Shown here piece by piece: positions 17,761-26,372 of a stretch of 64,000 nucleotides of DNA. Position 1 is the stretch's first letter. Every line of letters starts with the position of its first letter. The position numbers were made by a program, and so were the translations under genes. This DNA comes from Mesorhizobium sp. Root157 (GTDB taxonomy: Bacteria > Pseudomonadota > Alphaproteobacteria > Rhizobiales > Rhizobiaceae). The DNA lies in the NCBI RefSeq assembly GCF_001427385.1, contig NZ_LMGJ01000012.1:543623-607622 (forward strand). Direction: 5' to 3'. A model generated the notes under the pieces. The model saw nothing but the letters and a program-made list of their open reading frames with translations. It searched no databases and was not told where the DNA came from.

Positions 17761-17796
17761 CATGCGCCGTAACCGTTGCGGCGCATGTTTCATTTT
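17761..17796 (+). terminator. Rho-independent terminator after rpoZ
   Basis: Nine-bp stem CATGCGCCG (17761-17769) and CGGCGCATG (17779-17787), loop TAACCGTTG, followed by TTTCATTTTTG. It lies between rpoZ and rsh and would separate at least part of their transcription. Confidence 0.75.
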
Positions 17797-17816
17797 TGCC
17801 GTGAAAGAGCCCGCCC

Positions 17817-20060
17817 ATGATGCGTCAGTATGAGCTTGTCGAGCGCGTGCAGCGCTACAAGCCTGACGTCAACGAGGCGCTGCTCAACAAGGCCTATGTC
17901 TACGCCATGCAGAAGCACGGCCACCAGAAGCGGGCATCCGGCGATCCCTATTTCTCGCATCCGCTCGAAGTGGCGGCGATCCTGACCGAGATGCACATGG
18001 ACGAGGCGACGATCGCGGTCGCGCTTCTCCACGACACCATCGAGGACACCACGGCCACCCGTGCCGAGATCGACGAACTGTTCGGCCCCGAAATGGGCAA
18101 GCTCGTCGAGGGACTGACCAAGCTGAAAAAGCTCGACCTCGTGTCGAAGAAGGCCGAACAGGCGGAAAACCTGCGCAAGCTTTTGCTTGCGATTTCCGAG
18201 GACGTGCGGGTGCTGCTGGTCAAGCTGGCCGACCGGCTGCACAACATGCGCACGCTCCACCACATGCGCGAAGACAAGCGCCTGCGCATCGCCGAAGAGA
18301 CCATGGAAATCTATGCGCCGCTGGCCGGGCGCATGGGCATGCAGGGCATGCGCGAGGAACTGGAAGAGATCGCCTTTCGCTACATCAATCCCGAAGCCCA
18401 CCGCATGGTGACGGAGCGGCTGGCCGAGATGTTCGAGCGCAGCAAGGGTGTGCTGAGCGAGATCGAGAAGTCGCTGTCGACCCTGTTCGGCAAATACGCC
18501 ATCGAAGCCGACGTCACCAGTCGGCAGAAGAAGCCGTGGTCGGTGTTCCGCAAAATGGAAGCCAAGGCGCTGTCGTTCGAGCAGCTTTCCGATATTTTCG
18601 GCTTCCGCGTCGTCGTCGATACTGTGGAGGACTGCTACCAGGCGCTTGGCGCCATCCACACCACCTGGTCGATGGTGCCGGGCCGCTTCAAGGATTACAT
18701 CTCGACGCCGAAGCAGAACGACTACCGCTCGATCCACACCACAATAGTGGGCCCCTCGCGCCAGCGCGTCGAATTGCAGATTCGCACCCACGAGATGAAC
18801 AAGGTGGCCGAGTACGGCGTTGCCGCCCACTCGGTCTACAAGGACTTTGGTTCGAAGGAGGGGGGCGGCAAGCCGAACGGCGCCGCCCATGCGATCCAGA
18901 AAGAAACCAACGCCTATGCGTGGCTGCGCCGCACCATCGAGCAGCTTGCCGAGGGCGACAATCCGGAAGACTTCCTCGAAAACACCAAGCTGGAACTGTT
19001 CCAGGACCAGGTGTTCTGCTTCACGCCGAAGGGCATGGTGATCGCCCTGCCGCGCGGCGCGACGCCCATCGACTTTGCCTATGCCGTGCACACCGATGTC
19101 GGCGACAGTTGCGTCGGCGCCAAGGTCAACGGCCGCATCATGCCGCTGGTGACCGAACTGAAGAACGGCGACGAGGTCGAAATCATCCGCTCCAAGGCGC
19201 AAGTGCCGCCGGCGGCGTGGGAATCGATCGTCGTCACCGGCAAGGCGCGCGCGGCGATCCGCCGTGCCACAAAAAACGCCATCCGCAAGCAGTATTCCGG
19301 GCTTGGCATGCGCATTCTGGAGCGCGCCTTCGAGCGCACCGGCAAGAGCTTCACCAAGGACAGCCTGAAATCGGTGCTGCACAGGCTGGCCCGCAAGGAC
19401 ATCGAGGATGTGCTTTCCGCCGTCGGCCGAGGCGAACTGGCCTCCGCCGATGTCATCAAGGCGGTGTTTCCCGACTACAAGGACGAGCGCGTCACGCCTG
19501 CGGTTCCCAAACAGCGCGAGGAGGGCTGGTCGCGCATCCGCAATGCCGCCGGCATGCTGTTCCAGATTCCGGGGCGCAGTTCGCGGCGCGGCAAGGGGGA
19601 GCCAAAGGACGGTGCGGTGCCGATCCGCGGGGTGAGGGGCGACCTGCCGGTGCATTTCGCGCCGGAAGGAGCCGTTCCCGGCGACCGTATCGTCGGCATC
19701 GTGCAGCCCGGCTCCGGCATCACCATCTATCCGATCCAGTCGCCGTCGCTGACGGCCTTCGACGACCAGCCCGAACGCTGGATCGACGTGCGCTGGGACA
19801 TCGACGAGAACAACAAGGAGCGCTTTCCGGCGCGGGTTTCCGTGACCGCCATCAATGCGCCGGGATCGTTGGCCGATATCGCGCAGGTGGTTGCATCCAA
19901 CGACGCCAACATCCATACGCTGTCGATGGTGCGAACGGCTCCCGACTTCACCGAAATGCTGATCGACCTCGAAGTATGGGATGTGAAACACCTGAACAGG
20001 CTGCTGTCGCAGCTCAAGGAAAACTCGAGCGTGAGCGATGCACGGCGCGTCAATGGCTAG
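17817..20060 (+). CDS. rsh: Bifunctional (p)ppGpp synthetase/hydrolase
   Basis: A 747-residue RelA/SpoT homologue and the central enzyme of the stringent response. The N-terminal HD hydrolase domain is intact (YFSHPLEVAAILTEM, LLHDTIEDT, KLADRLHNMRTL). The synthetase domain (about 240-350) has GRFKDYISTPKQNDYRSIHT, the RxKD form found in bifunctional enzymes. A TGS domain (FTPKGMVIALPRGATPIDFA) and a C-terminal ACT domain (VSVTAINAPGSLADIAQVVA) follow. Alphaproteobacteria usually carry this single long Rsh. It begins the run towards pyrE. Confidence 0.97.
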   Translation: MMRQYELVERVQRYKPDVNEALLNKAYVYAMQKHGHQKRASGDPYFSHPLEVAAILTEMHMDEATIAVALLHDTIEDTTATRAEIDELFGPEMGKLVEGLTKLKKLDLVSKKAEQAENLRKLLLAISEDVRVLLVKLADRLHNMRTLHHMREDKRLRIAEETMEIYAPLAGRMGMQGMREELEEIAFRYINPEAHRMVTERLAEMFERSKGVLSEIEKSLSTLFGKYAIEADVTSRQKKPWSVFRKMEAKALSFEQLSDIFGFRVVVDTVEDCYQALGAIHTTWSMVPGRFKDYISTPKQNDYRSIHTTIVGPSRQRVELQIRTHEMNKVAEYGVAAHSVYKDFGSKEGGGKPNGAAHAIQKETNAYAWLRRTIEQLAEGDNPEDFLENTKLELFQDQVFCFTPKGMVIALPRGATPIDFAYAVHTDVGDSCVGAKVNGRIMPLVTELKNGDEVEIIRSKAQVPPAAWESIVVTGKARAAIRRATKNAIRKQYSGLGMRILERAFERTGKSFTKDSLKSVLHRLARKDIEDVLSAVGRGELASADVIKAVFPDYKDERVTPAVPKQREEGWSRIRNAAGMLFQIPGRSSRRGKGEPKDGAVPIRGVRGDLPVHFAPEGAVPGDRIVGIVQPGSGITIYPIQSPSLTAFDDQPERWIDVRWDIDENNKERFPARVSVTAINAPGSLADIAQVVASNDANIHTLSMVRTAPDFTEMLIDLEVWDVKHLNRLLSQLKENSSVSDARRVNG

Positions 20061-20108
20061 CGGCTGAAGCGAACGTGCATCGGACGGCTGGAACTGGATA
20101 GGCAAGGC

Positions 20109-20687
20109 ATGAATACGCAAGAAGTGCTGGACGTTTTTCGCTCCGCGGGAGCCGTGCTGGAAGGGCACTTCATCCTGACGTCAGGCTTGAGAAGCCCGGT
20201 TTTCCTGCAGAAAGCCCGCGTCTTCATGCATGCCGACAAGACCGAGCGCCTGTGCAAGGCGCTGGCCGGGAAAATCCGTGCCGGGGTGTCCGGCCGCATC
20301 GACTACGTTGTCGGCCCGGCTGTGGGCGGGTTGATCCCGGCCTATGAAACCTCGCGCCACCTCGGCGTGCCGGCGATCTGGGTCGAACGCGAGCAGGGGG
20401 TGTTCCGGCTGCGCCGCTTCGAGATCGAAAAGGGCGCGCGCGTCGTCATCGTCGAGGATATCGTCACCACCGGCCTGTCGATCCGCGAGACCATCGAGTG
20501 TCTGCGTGGCCTCGGCGCCGAGGTTGCCGCCGCCGCCTGCATCATCGACCGCTCCGCCGGCAAGACCGATGTCGGCGTGCCCCTGATTGCCCTCGCGGAA
20601 TATGAAGTTCCGGCGTATCCTGCCGACAATCTGCCGCCCGAGCTTGCCGCGATCCCGGCAGTGAAGCCAGGAAGCCGCAACATTTGA
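20109..20687 (+). CDS. pyrE: Orotate phosphoribosyltransferase
   Basis: A 192-residue enzyme making orotidine 5'-phosphate from orotate and PRPP. The PRPP-binding signature [19 protein letters not shown] and the N-terminal [20 protein letters not shown] are clear. It follows rsh by 48 bases, as in other rhizobia, and is of normal length for the alphaproteobacterial form. Confidence 0.95.
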   Translation: MNTQEVLDVFRSAGAVLEGHFILTSGLRSPVFLQKARVFMHADKTERLCKALAGKIRAGVSGRIDYVVGPAVGGLIPAYETSRHLGVPAIWVEREQGVFRLRRFEIEKGARVVIVEDIVTTGLSIRETIECLRGLGAEVAAAACIIDRSAGKTDVGVPLIALAEYEVPAYPADNLPPELAAIPAVKPGSRNI

Positions 20688-20716
20688 TGCAATTAAGCCG
20701 GGCATAGCTGAATACG

Positions 20717-21319
20717 ATGCTGTTCAAACGCAGGCAAACCGAGAGTTTAGGGCAAAAGCTGCGCCTGTGGCTGTGGCCGCGCCGGTCGATCTCGCGCTCG
20801 CTGCGCTATTTCGCCAAGCGAATCCTGAGGCTGAAGGCCACGCCGCATGCCGTTGCTGCCGGCGTTGCAGCCGGCGTGTTCGCGTCGTTTTTTCCGCTCG
20901 GCTTGCATTTTGTCATTGCAGCCATGGTCTGCTGGCTGATTGCGGGAAACCTGGTTGCGGCGCTGCTGGGGGCGGCAGTCGGCGGAAACCCGCTGACGGT
21001 GCCGATTTTGTGGGGTGCGTCCTGGGAAACCGGCAAGGTCATATTGCATGACAGCGTGGCTTCGCACGGATCGCCGGAGCACTTGAGCGCGATGCTGCAT
21101 CATATGAGTTTCGCTGAGTTGTGGCGGCCAGTGCTGGAGCCGTTGGCCGTGGGCGCGGTTCCGCTTGGCCTTGTGTGTGGTCTCGTCTTCTATGGGATTA
21201 CGCGCTGGGCCATGCAGGTGTTCAATGCCGAGCGCAGCAAGCGCCTGACGGCGCGGGCCGGTGGAGGCACCCCGCATTTCGGCGCGGACGGCAACAAGAT
21301 CGGCTCCGCCCCGCAATGA
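20717..21319 (+). CDS. DUF2062 membrane protein
   Basis: A 200-residue inner-membrane protein of the DUF2062 family. It has a basic N-terminal part ([20 protein letters not shown]), then the typical [20 protein letters not shown] and [18 protein letters not shown] motifs and about four hydrophobic segments. Its stop overlaps the acpS start by four bases (ATGA), so the two are translationally coupled. Function is unknown; its constant neighbourhood with acpS and lepB in rhizobia suggests an envelope-related role. Confidence 0.9.
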   Translation: MLFKRRQTESLGQKLRLWLWPRRSISRSLRYFAKRILRLKATPHAVAAGVAAGVFASFFPLGLHFVIAAMVCWLIAGNLVAALLGAAVGGNPLTVPILWGASWETGKVILHDSVASHGSPEHLSAMLHHMSFAELWRPVLEPLAVGAVPLGLVCGLVFYGITRWAMQVFNAERSKRLTARAGGGTPHFGADGNKIGSAPQ

Positions 21320-21726
21320 TCATCGGCATCGGCAGCGACCTCATCGACATCCGCCGGGTGGAAAAATCGCTGGAGCGCTATGGCGAGCGATTCATCCAGC
21401 GCATCTATACCGAGGCCGAGCAGGCGCGCTCGGAAGGGCGGCGCCAGCGCGCCGCCTCCTATGCCAAGCGCTTCGCCGCCAAGGAAGCCTGCGCCAAGGC
21501 GCTGGGCACCGGGCTGGCGCAAGGCGTGTTCTGGCGCGATATGGGCGTCATCAACCTGCCGAGCGGCAAGCCGACCATGGCGCTGACCGGCGGGGCGGCA
21601 CAGCGGCTGGCGAAAATCCTGCCGCCCGGCCATGAGGCGGCGGTTCACCTCACCATCACCGACGATTTCCCACTGGCTCAAGCCTTCGTGATCATCGAGG
21701 CGCTGCCGGCAACGCAAACGCCATAG
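21316..21726 (+). CDS. acpS: Holo-[acyl-carrier-protein] synthase
   Basis: A 136-residue 4'-phosphopantetheinyl transferase that activates acyl carrier protein. It has [20 protein letters not shown] with the magnesium-binding aspartate and [20 protein letters not shown] with the glutamate and lysine of the active site. It starts within the end of the DUF2062 gene (ATGA overlap) and leads into lepB. Confidence 0.96.
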   Translation: MIIGIGSDLIDIRRVEKSLERYGERFIQRIYTEAEQARSEGRRQRAASYAKRFAAKEACAKALGTGLAQGVFWRDMGVINLPSGKPTMALTGGAAQRLAKILPPGHEAAVHLTITDDFPLAQAFVIIEALPATQTP

Positions 21727-21803
21727 TGATCTTGTCACACCGCCACCAGCGTTGCCCCCGGCACGTTCAGCCCTTATAGAACCAACGCATGAACGAGGAC
21801 GAC

Positions 21804-22553
21804 ATGAGCGTGGCTGACAAATCCCAGAAGAAATCCGGCGGTCTCGGCGAGACCGTCAGCGTCATCGTTCAGGCCCTGCTTCTGGCGCTGGTCATCCGTA
21901 CGCTGTTGTTCCAGCCTTTCTCGATTCCCTCGGGTTCGATGCGTCCGACCTTGCTTGAGGGCGACTATCTGTTCGTCACCAAGTGGGCCTATGGCTATTC
22001 GCGCTATTCGCTGCCGTTCTCGCCCGACCTGTTTTCCGGCCGCATCTGGGGCGGGGAGCCGGAGCGCGGCGACGTTGCCGTGTTCAAGTTCCCGCCGAAC
22101 CCGTCGATCGACTACATCAAGCGCGTCATCGGCCTGCCCGGCGACAAGATCCAGATGAAGGGCGGACAGCTGTTCATCAACGATGTTGCCGTGCCGCGCG
22201 AGAAGGTCGGCCAGATCGACAATCCCGACATCACCGAAGTTGCGCGCCCGGTCGACGTCTACCGCGAGACGCTGCCGAACGGCGTCAGCTTCGATACGCT
22301 CGACCTGACCCCAAGCGGCATCGGCGACGACACGCCGGTGTTCGAGGTGCCCGCCGGCCATTATTTCATGATGGGCGACAACCGCGACAATTCCAGCGAC
22401 AGCCGCTTCACCGTCGGCTACGTGCCGGCCGAGAATCTGGTTGGCCGCGCCAACATCATCTTCTTCTCGATTGCCGATGGGGCGAGCCCGCTCGAAATCT
22501 GGAAGTGGCCGACCGATATGCGTATCGGGCGCCTGTTCAACTTCATCCGCTGA
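21804..22553 (+). CDS. lepB: Signal peptidase I
   Basis: A 249-residue inner-membrane peptidase that removes signal peptides from exported proteins. A transmembrane segment (VSVIVQALLLALVIRTLLF) is followed by the catalytic serine in SIPSGSMRPTLL and the catalytic lysine in YIKRVIGLPGDKIQ; GHYFMMGDNRDNSSDSR is the third conserved box. I start at 21804 (MSVADKSQKK, GAGG five bases upstream); an in-frame ATG at 21789 adds five residues. Directly followed by rnc with one base between. Confidence 0.96.
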   Translation: MSVADKSQKKSGGLGETVSVIVQALLLALVIRTLLFQPFSIPSGSMRPTLLEGDYLFVTKWAYGYSRYSLPFSPDLFSGRIWGGEPERGDVAVFKFPPNPSIDYIKRVIGLPGDKIQMKGGQLFINDVAVPREKVGQIDNPDITEVARPVDVYRETLPNGVSFDTLDLTPSGIGDDTPVFEVPAGHYFMMGDNRDNSSDSRFTVGYVPAENLVGRANIIFFSIADGASPLEIWKWPTDMRIGRLFNFIR

Positions 22554-22554
22554 G

Positions 22555-23280
22555 ATGGCGACGACGAAACGGCTGACCGCCGACGCGCTTTCCGAAGCGC
22601 TGTACGAGCGGACCGGCCATGCTTTCCGTGACACGCAGCGTCTGCAGCGGGCGCTGACCCATGCCAGCGCGCGCAGCGCTCATGCCGGCATCGACTACGA
22701 ACGCTTCGAGTTTCTCGGCGACCGCGTACTGGGCCTGGTGGTTGCCGACATGCTGCTGGCGGCGTTTCCCGATGCGGTCGAAGGCGAGCTTTCGCTGCGC
22801 CTCAATGCGCTGGTCAACGCCGAGGCGCTGTCCGAGATCGCCGAGCAGATCGGCCTGCCCGGTTTGATCCGCGCCGGCTCCGACGTGCGCAACCTGGCCG
22901 AGCGCAAGCGCGTCAATCTGCGTGCCGATGCGCTGGAATCGCTGATTGCCGTGCTCTACCTCGATGGCGGGCTGGAAGCGGCAAGAGCCTTCATCCACCG
23001 CTACTGGCTGCCGCGTTCGCAGGCCATGGCGACGGCGCGGCGCGATCCCAAGACGGAACTGCAGGAATGGGCGCATCAGGCAGCCGGCGGCACCCCCGCC
23101 TACCATATCGACAGCCGCGAAGGACCGGATCATGATCCGCTGTTCACGGTTTCGGTGACGGTCGGAAAATTCGAGCCGGCGCAAGGCAAGGGACGATCGA
23201 AACGCGAGGCCGAGCAGGCTGCGGCGACCGCGCTTCTGGTGCGCGAGGGCGTCTGGTCAACCGAAGGGAGCGCGCTATGA
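22555..23280 (+). CDS. rnc: Ribonuclease III
   Basis: A 241-residue double-stranded RNA endonuclease for rRNA and mRNA processing. The signature ERFEFLGDRVLGLVVADML carries the metal-binding residues, and ADALESLIAVLYLDGG holds the second acidic pair. A double-stranded RNA-binding domain (from PKTELQEWAHQAAGG) fills the C-terminus. The start is one base after the lepB stop, and its own stop overlaps era. Confidence 0.96.
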   Translation: MATTKRLTADALSEALYERTGHAFRDTQRLQRALTHASARSAHAGIDYERFEFLGDRVLGLVVADMLLAAFPDAVEGELSLRLNALVNAEALSEIAEQIGLPGLIRAGSDVRNLAERKRVNLRADALESLIAVLYLDGGLEAARAFIHRYWLPRSQAMATARRDPKTELQEWAHQAAGGTPAYHIDSREGPDHDPLFTVSVTVGKFEPAQGKGRSKREAEQAAATALLVREGVWSTEGSAL

Positions 23281-24209
23281 GCGCCAACGCCGATACGCCC
23301 CCGCCAAGCGCGGCGCCCGCGACCCGATCCGGATTCGTGGCGCTGCTCGGCGCGCCCAATGCCGGCAAGTCGACGCTGGTCAACCAGCTTGTCGGCACCA
23401 AGGTTTCCATCGTCACGCACAAGGTGCAGACGACGCGCGCCCTGGTGCGCGGCATTGCCACCCACGGCACGGCGCAGATCGTGTTCGTCGACACGCCAGG
23501 CATCTTCAAGCCGCGCCGCAGGCTGGACACCGCCATGGTCACCACCGCCTGGGGCGGAGCCAAGGATGCCGATGTCATTCTGGTGCTGATCGACGCCGAG
23601 CGCGGCATCAAGGGCGATGCCGACGCCATCCTCGAACGGCTGAAGGATGTGCGCCAGCCGATGGTGCTGATCCTCAACAAGGTCGACCGGGTGAAGCCGG
23701 AAACGCTTCTGACGCTTGCCCAGACGGCCAACGAGCGCGTTCCCTTCCAGCGCACCTTCATGGTCTCGGCGCTGACCGGTTCCGGCTGCAAGGATCTGCT
23801 CGATTATCTGGCCGAGAAACTGCCAGCCGGGCCGTGGTACTATCCCGAAGACCAGATTTCGGACCTGCCCATGCGCCAGCTGGCGGCCGAGATCACGCGC
23901 GAGAAGCTTTATCTAAGGCTGCACCAGGAACTGCCTTATTCATCCCATGTCGAGACGGAGAAATGGGAGGAAAAGAAGGACGGTTCGGTGCGCATCGAGC
24001 AGGTCATCTATGTCGAGCGCGACAGCCAGAAGAAGATCGTGCTCGGCCACAAGGGCGAGACGATCCGGGCGATCGGGCAGGCGGCTCGCAAGGAAATCGG
24101 CGACATCCTCGAACAGAAGGTGCATCTGTTCCTGTTCGTGAAGGTGCGCGAGAACTGGGGCGACGACCCCGAGCGCTACCGCGAGATGGGGCTCGATTTC
24201 CCGCGCTAG
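23277..24209 (+). CDS. era: GTPase Era
   Basis: A 310-residue ribosome-assembly GTPase for the 30S subunit. G1 is GAPNAGKSTLVNQL, G3 is VDTPGIFKPRRRL, G4 is NKVD; the C-terminal KH domain (KKIVLGHKGETIRAIGQAAR) binds 16S rRNA. An ATGA overlap couples it to rnc. The first 15 residues are a Pro/Ala-rich extension. Confidence 0.97.
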   Translation: MSANADTPPPSAAPATRSGFVALLGAPNAGKSTLVNQLVGTKVSIVTHKVQTTRALVRGIATHGTAQIVFVDTPGIFKPRRRLDTAMVTTAWGGAKDADVILVLIDAERGIKGDADAILERLKDVRQPMVLILNKVDRVKPETLLTLAQTANERVPFQRTFMVSALTGSGCKDLLDYLAEKLPAGPWYYPEDQISDLPMRQLAAEITREKLYLRLHQELPYSSHVETEKWEEKKDGSVRIEQVIYVERDSQKKIVLGHKGETIRAIGQAARKEIGDILEQKVHLFLFVKVRENWGDDPERYREMGLDFPR

Positions 24210-24292
24210 GTCGCCCCTGAGCCCACAATGCCGTTCCGCCCGGTCCCGTTTTGCGCTATGCTTGGCGGCTTGCTCAGCTCGGGAGGTGCGCG

Positions 24293-24904
24293 ATGACGTA
24301 CATCAATACCGTGACCGACGGCGATCCTGGTTCCAAGACAGCGCAGATGTTTGCAAGGGCGCAGGCCGGCTACGGCTATCTGCCCAACATGGTGAAGGCG
24401 TTCAGCCACCGCCCTGAAGTGATGGAGGCGTGGAACGGCCTTCTTGCCAGCATCAAGTCGGGCATGGACCTGCGTCGCTACGAACTCGTGACCATGGCGG
24501 CAGCCAAAGAATTACGCAGTTCCTACTGCATGCTGGCTCATGGCAGCATCCTTTTGAACGGGCATTTCACCGCGCCGGAGCTTCAGGCGGTTGTCGAGGA
24601 TGTCGATACCTCGCCGCTGAATGAAACCGAGCGCGCCATCATGCGCTTTGCCGCCAAGGTGGTTCGCGACGCCACTTCGGTGAGCGAGCGCGACGTCAAC
24701 GATTTGCGCCAGCGCGGTATCTCCGACGGCGAGATTTTCGACATCGTCGCCGCCGCCGCCGTGCGTTGCTTCTTCAGCAAGACGCTCGATGCGTTGGGCG
24801 CCCAGCCGGATGGCGTCTACCACGAGATCGAGCCGCACCTGAAACGGGCGCTGGTGGTGGGCCGCGATATCGATGCCGGCTGCGACCTGTCGCGTTCGGC
24901 CTAA
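24293..24904 (+). CDS. AhpD/CMD-like peroxidase-related protein
   Basis: A 203-residue protein of the alkylhydroperoxidase-like/carboxymuconolactone decarboxylase superfamily. The helix with [20 protein letters not shown] has the E-x6-C-x3-H arrangement of the 'uncharacterised peroxidase-related' branch, with one cysteine rather than the CxxC pair of AhpD. The start at 24293 has GGGAGG ideally placed. It is inserted between era and recO, which are usually adjacent or nearly so. Function is unproven; a redox role is the family expectation. Confidence 0.82.
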   Translation: MTYINTVTDGDPGSKTAQMFARAQAGYGYLPNMVKAFSHRPEVMEAWNGLLASIKSGMDLRRYELVTMAAAKELRSSYCMLAHGSILLNGHFTAPELQAVVEDVDTSPLNETERAIMRFAAKVVRDATSVSERDVNDLRQRGISDGEIFDIVAAAAVRCFFSKTLDALGAQPDGVYHEIEPHLKRALVVGRDIDAGCDLSRSA

Positions 24905-25034
24905 AAACTCAGGTCAGGGCGGCCTGCAAATGGCGGCTCACCCTGACCTGAATCTCGACCCACCTTGGCCAGAGGCACGAACCGGCCGGCGGCTGGCGCT
25001 TGATTTCGCCGCCGAAGCCGTCAAAGTTCGCACG

Positions 25035-25793
25035 ATGGAATGGCGTGACGAGGGAATCATACTGGGGCAGCGCAGGCATGGCGAAACCAGCGTCATCCTC
25101 GAAGTGATGACGCGCGCCCATGGCCGCCATCTCGGTCTGGTGCGCGGTGGCCGTTCGCGCAAGCAGCAACCCGTGCTGCAAGCCGGCAACCGCGTCGACC
25201 TGATCTGGCGCGCGCGCCTCGACGAGCATCTTGGCACCTACCAGGCCGAAGCGCTGGACATGAACGCGGCAAGGCTGATGGACAGTGCGGTCGCGGTCTA
25301 TGGCTTCCAGGTCCTTGCCGCGCATCTGCGCCTTTTGCCTGAACGCGACGCTCATGCCAGCCTCTACGAAACGCTGATGGTGATGATCGAGCATCTCGAC
25401 GACGCTGATGCAGCCGGTGAACTGGTGGCGCGTTTCGAGCTTCTGGTGCTGGACAGTCTGGGCTTTGGCCTCGACCTCAGCCAATGTGCGGCGACCGGCG
25501 CACGCGACGACCTCGCCTATGTTTCCCCGAAATCGGGTCGGGCGGTGTCGCGCGCGGCAGGCGAACCATGGCACGACAAGATGCTGGCGCTGCCGGCCTT
25601 CCTGGAGCGCGGCGCCGGGCGCCGGGCTGACCCGGCGGCGCTTGAGGATGCATTCAAGCTGACCGGCTATTTCCTGACCCGCCATGTCTACGAACCGCGC
25701 GGCATCGAGCAGCCGGACGCCCGCATCGGCTTCCTGATGGCGCTGCGCAAGCATTTCGCTGCCCGGCATGTAGTGGGAGAGACAGCCGCGTGA
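25035..25793 (+). CDS. recO: DNA repair protein RecO
   Basis: A 252-residue recombination mediator that loads RecA with RecF/RecR. The N-terminal OB fold is seen in [20 protein letters not shown] and [20 protein letters not shown], followed by a helical domain. The ATG at 25035 gives the normal RecO N-terminus; a longer upstream reading lacks homology. Its stop overlaps the next gene (GTGA). Confidence 0.94.
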   Translation: MEWRDEGIILGQRRHGETSVILEVMTRAHGRHLGLVRGGRSRKQQPVLQAGNRVDLIWRARLDEHLGTYQAEALDMNAARLMDSAVAVYGFQVLAAHLRLLPERDAHASLYETLMVMIEHLDDADAAGELVARFELLVLDSLGFGLDLSQCAATGARDDLAYVSPKSGRAVSRAAGEPWHDKMLALPAFLERGAGRRADPAALEDAFKLTGYFLTRHVYEPRGIEQPDARIGFLMALRKHFAARHVVGETAA

Positions 25794-26308
25794 GCGAAGT
25801 AGAACTCTATCCGGGGCGGGTGTCGTTGCTTGGCGTCGGCACCATCCCGCATGAGGACGTGCTGCGCTTCACCGGGCTGGAACTGCTGCAGCGCGTCGTC
25901 GACAACAAATATCCGGCGCCGCCGATGGCGCATCTGCTCAGCTTCGCCCTGACCGATGTTTCGGCGGGGCGTGCGGTTTTCCGAGGCCTGCCCGGCGAAA
26001 ACCATCTCAATCCGCTGGGCGGGGTGCATGGCGGCTGGGCGGCCACCCTTCTCGATTCGGCGCTGGGTTGCGCCGTGCAAACCCTGCTGGAGAAGGGCGA
26101 GGCCTATACCACCGCCGAATTCAAGGTAAACCTGATACGGCCGATCACACCGAGGACGGGCGAAGTGGTTTGTGAGGGGAAGGTCATCCACAGAGGCAGG
26201 ACGCTCGCCGTTTCCGAAGCAACGCTTAAGGATGGCAACGGTAAATTATTGGCGTTCGGCACCGAAACATGCTCGATTTTTCCGGTGGCGAATCTGGCGG
26301 CGCGGTAG
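25790..26308 (+). CDS. PaaI-type hotdog-fold thioesterase
   Basis: A 172-residue acyl-CoA thioesterase-like protein. The hotdog motif is [20 protein letters not shown] with the conserved HGG, and the strand [20 protein letters not shown] follows. It starts at GTG 25790, overlapping the recO stop by four bases. Substrate unknown; aromatic or short acyl-CoA substrates are usual for the family. Confidence 0.88.
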   Translation: MSEVELYPGRVSLLGVGTIPHEDVLRFTGLELLQRVVDNKYPAPPMAHLLSFALTDVSAGRAVFRGLPGENHLNPLGGVHGGWAATLLDSALGCAVQTLLEKGEAYTTAEFKVNLIRPITPRTGEVVCEGKVIHRGRTLAVSEATLKDGNGKLLAFGTETCSIFPVANLAAR

Positions 26309-26372
26309 AAGGCCCGTTTCAAGTGTGCGGTTTGCGGAACGGAAGCCTGCAAGCTGACGGTGTGAGGATTGC

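Noticed and set aside
17790..20168. A 792-codon open frame on the minus strand
   Set aside because: It is the antisense shadow of rsh and part of pyrE, His/Arg/Gly-rich without domains, as expected in GC-rich DNA.
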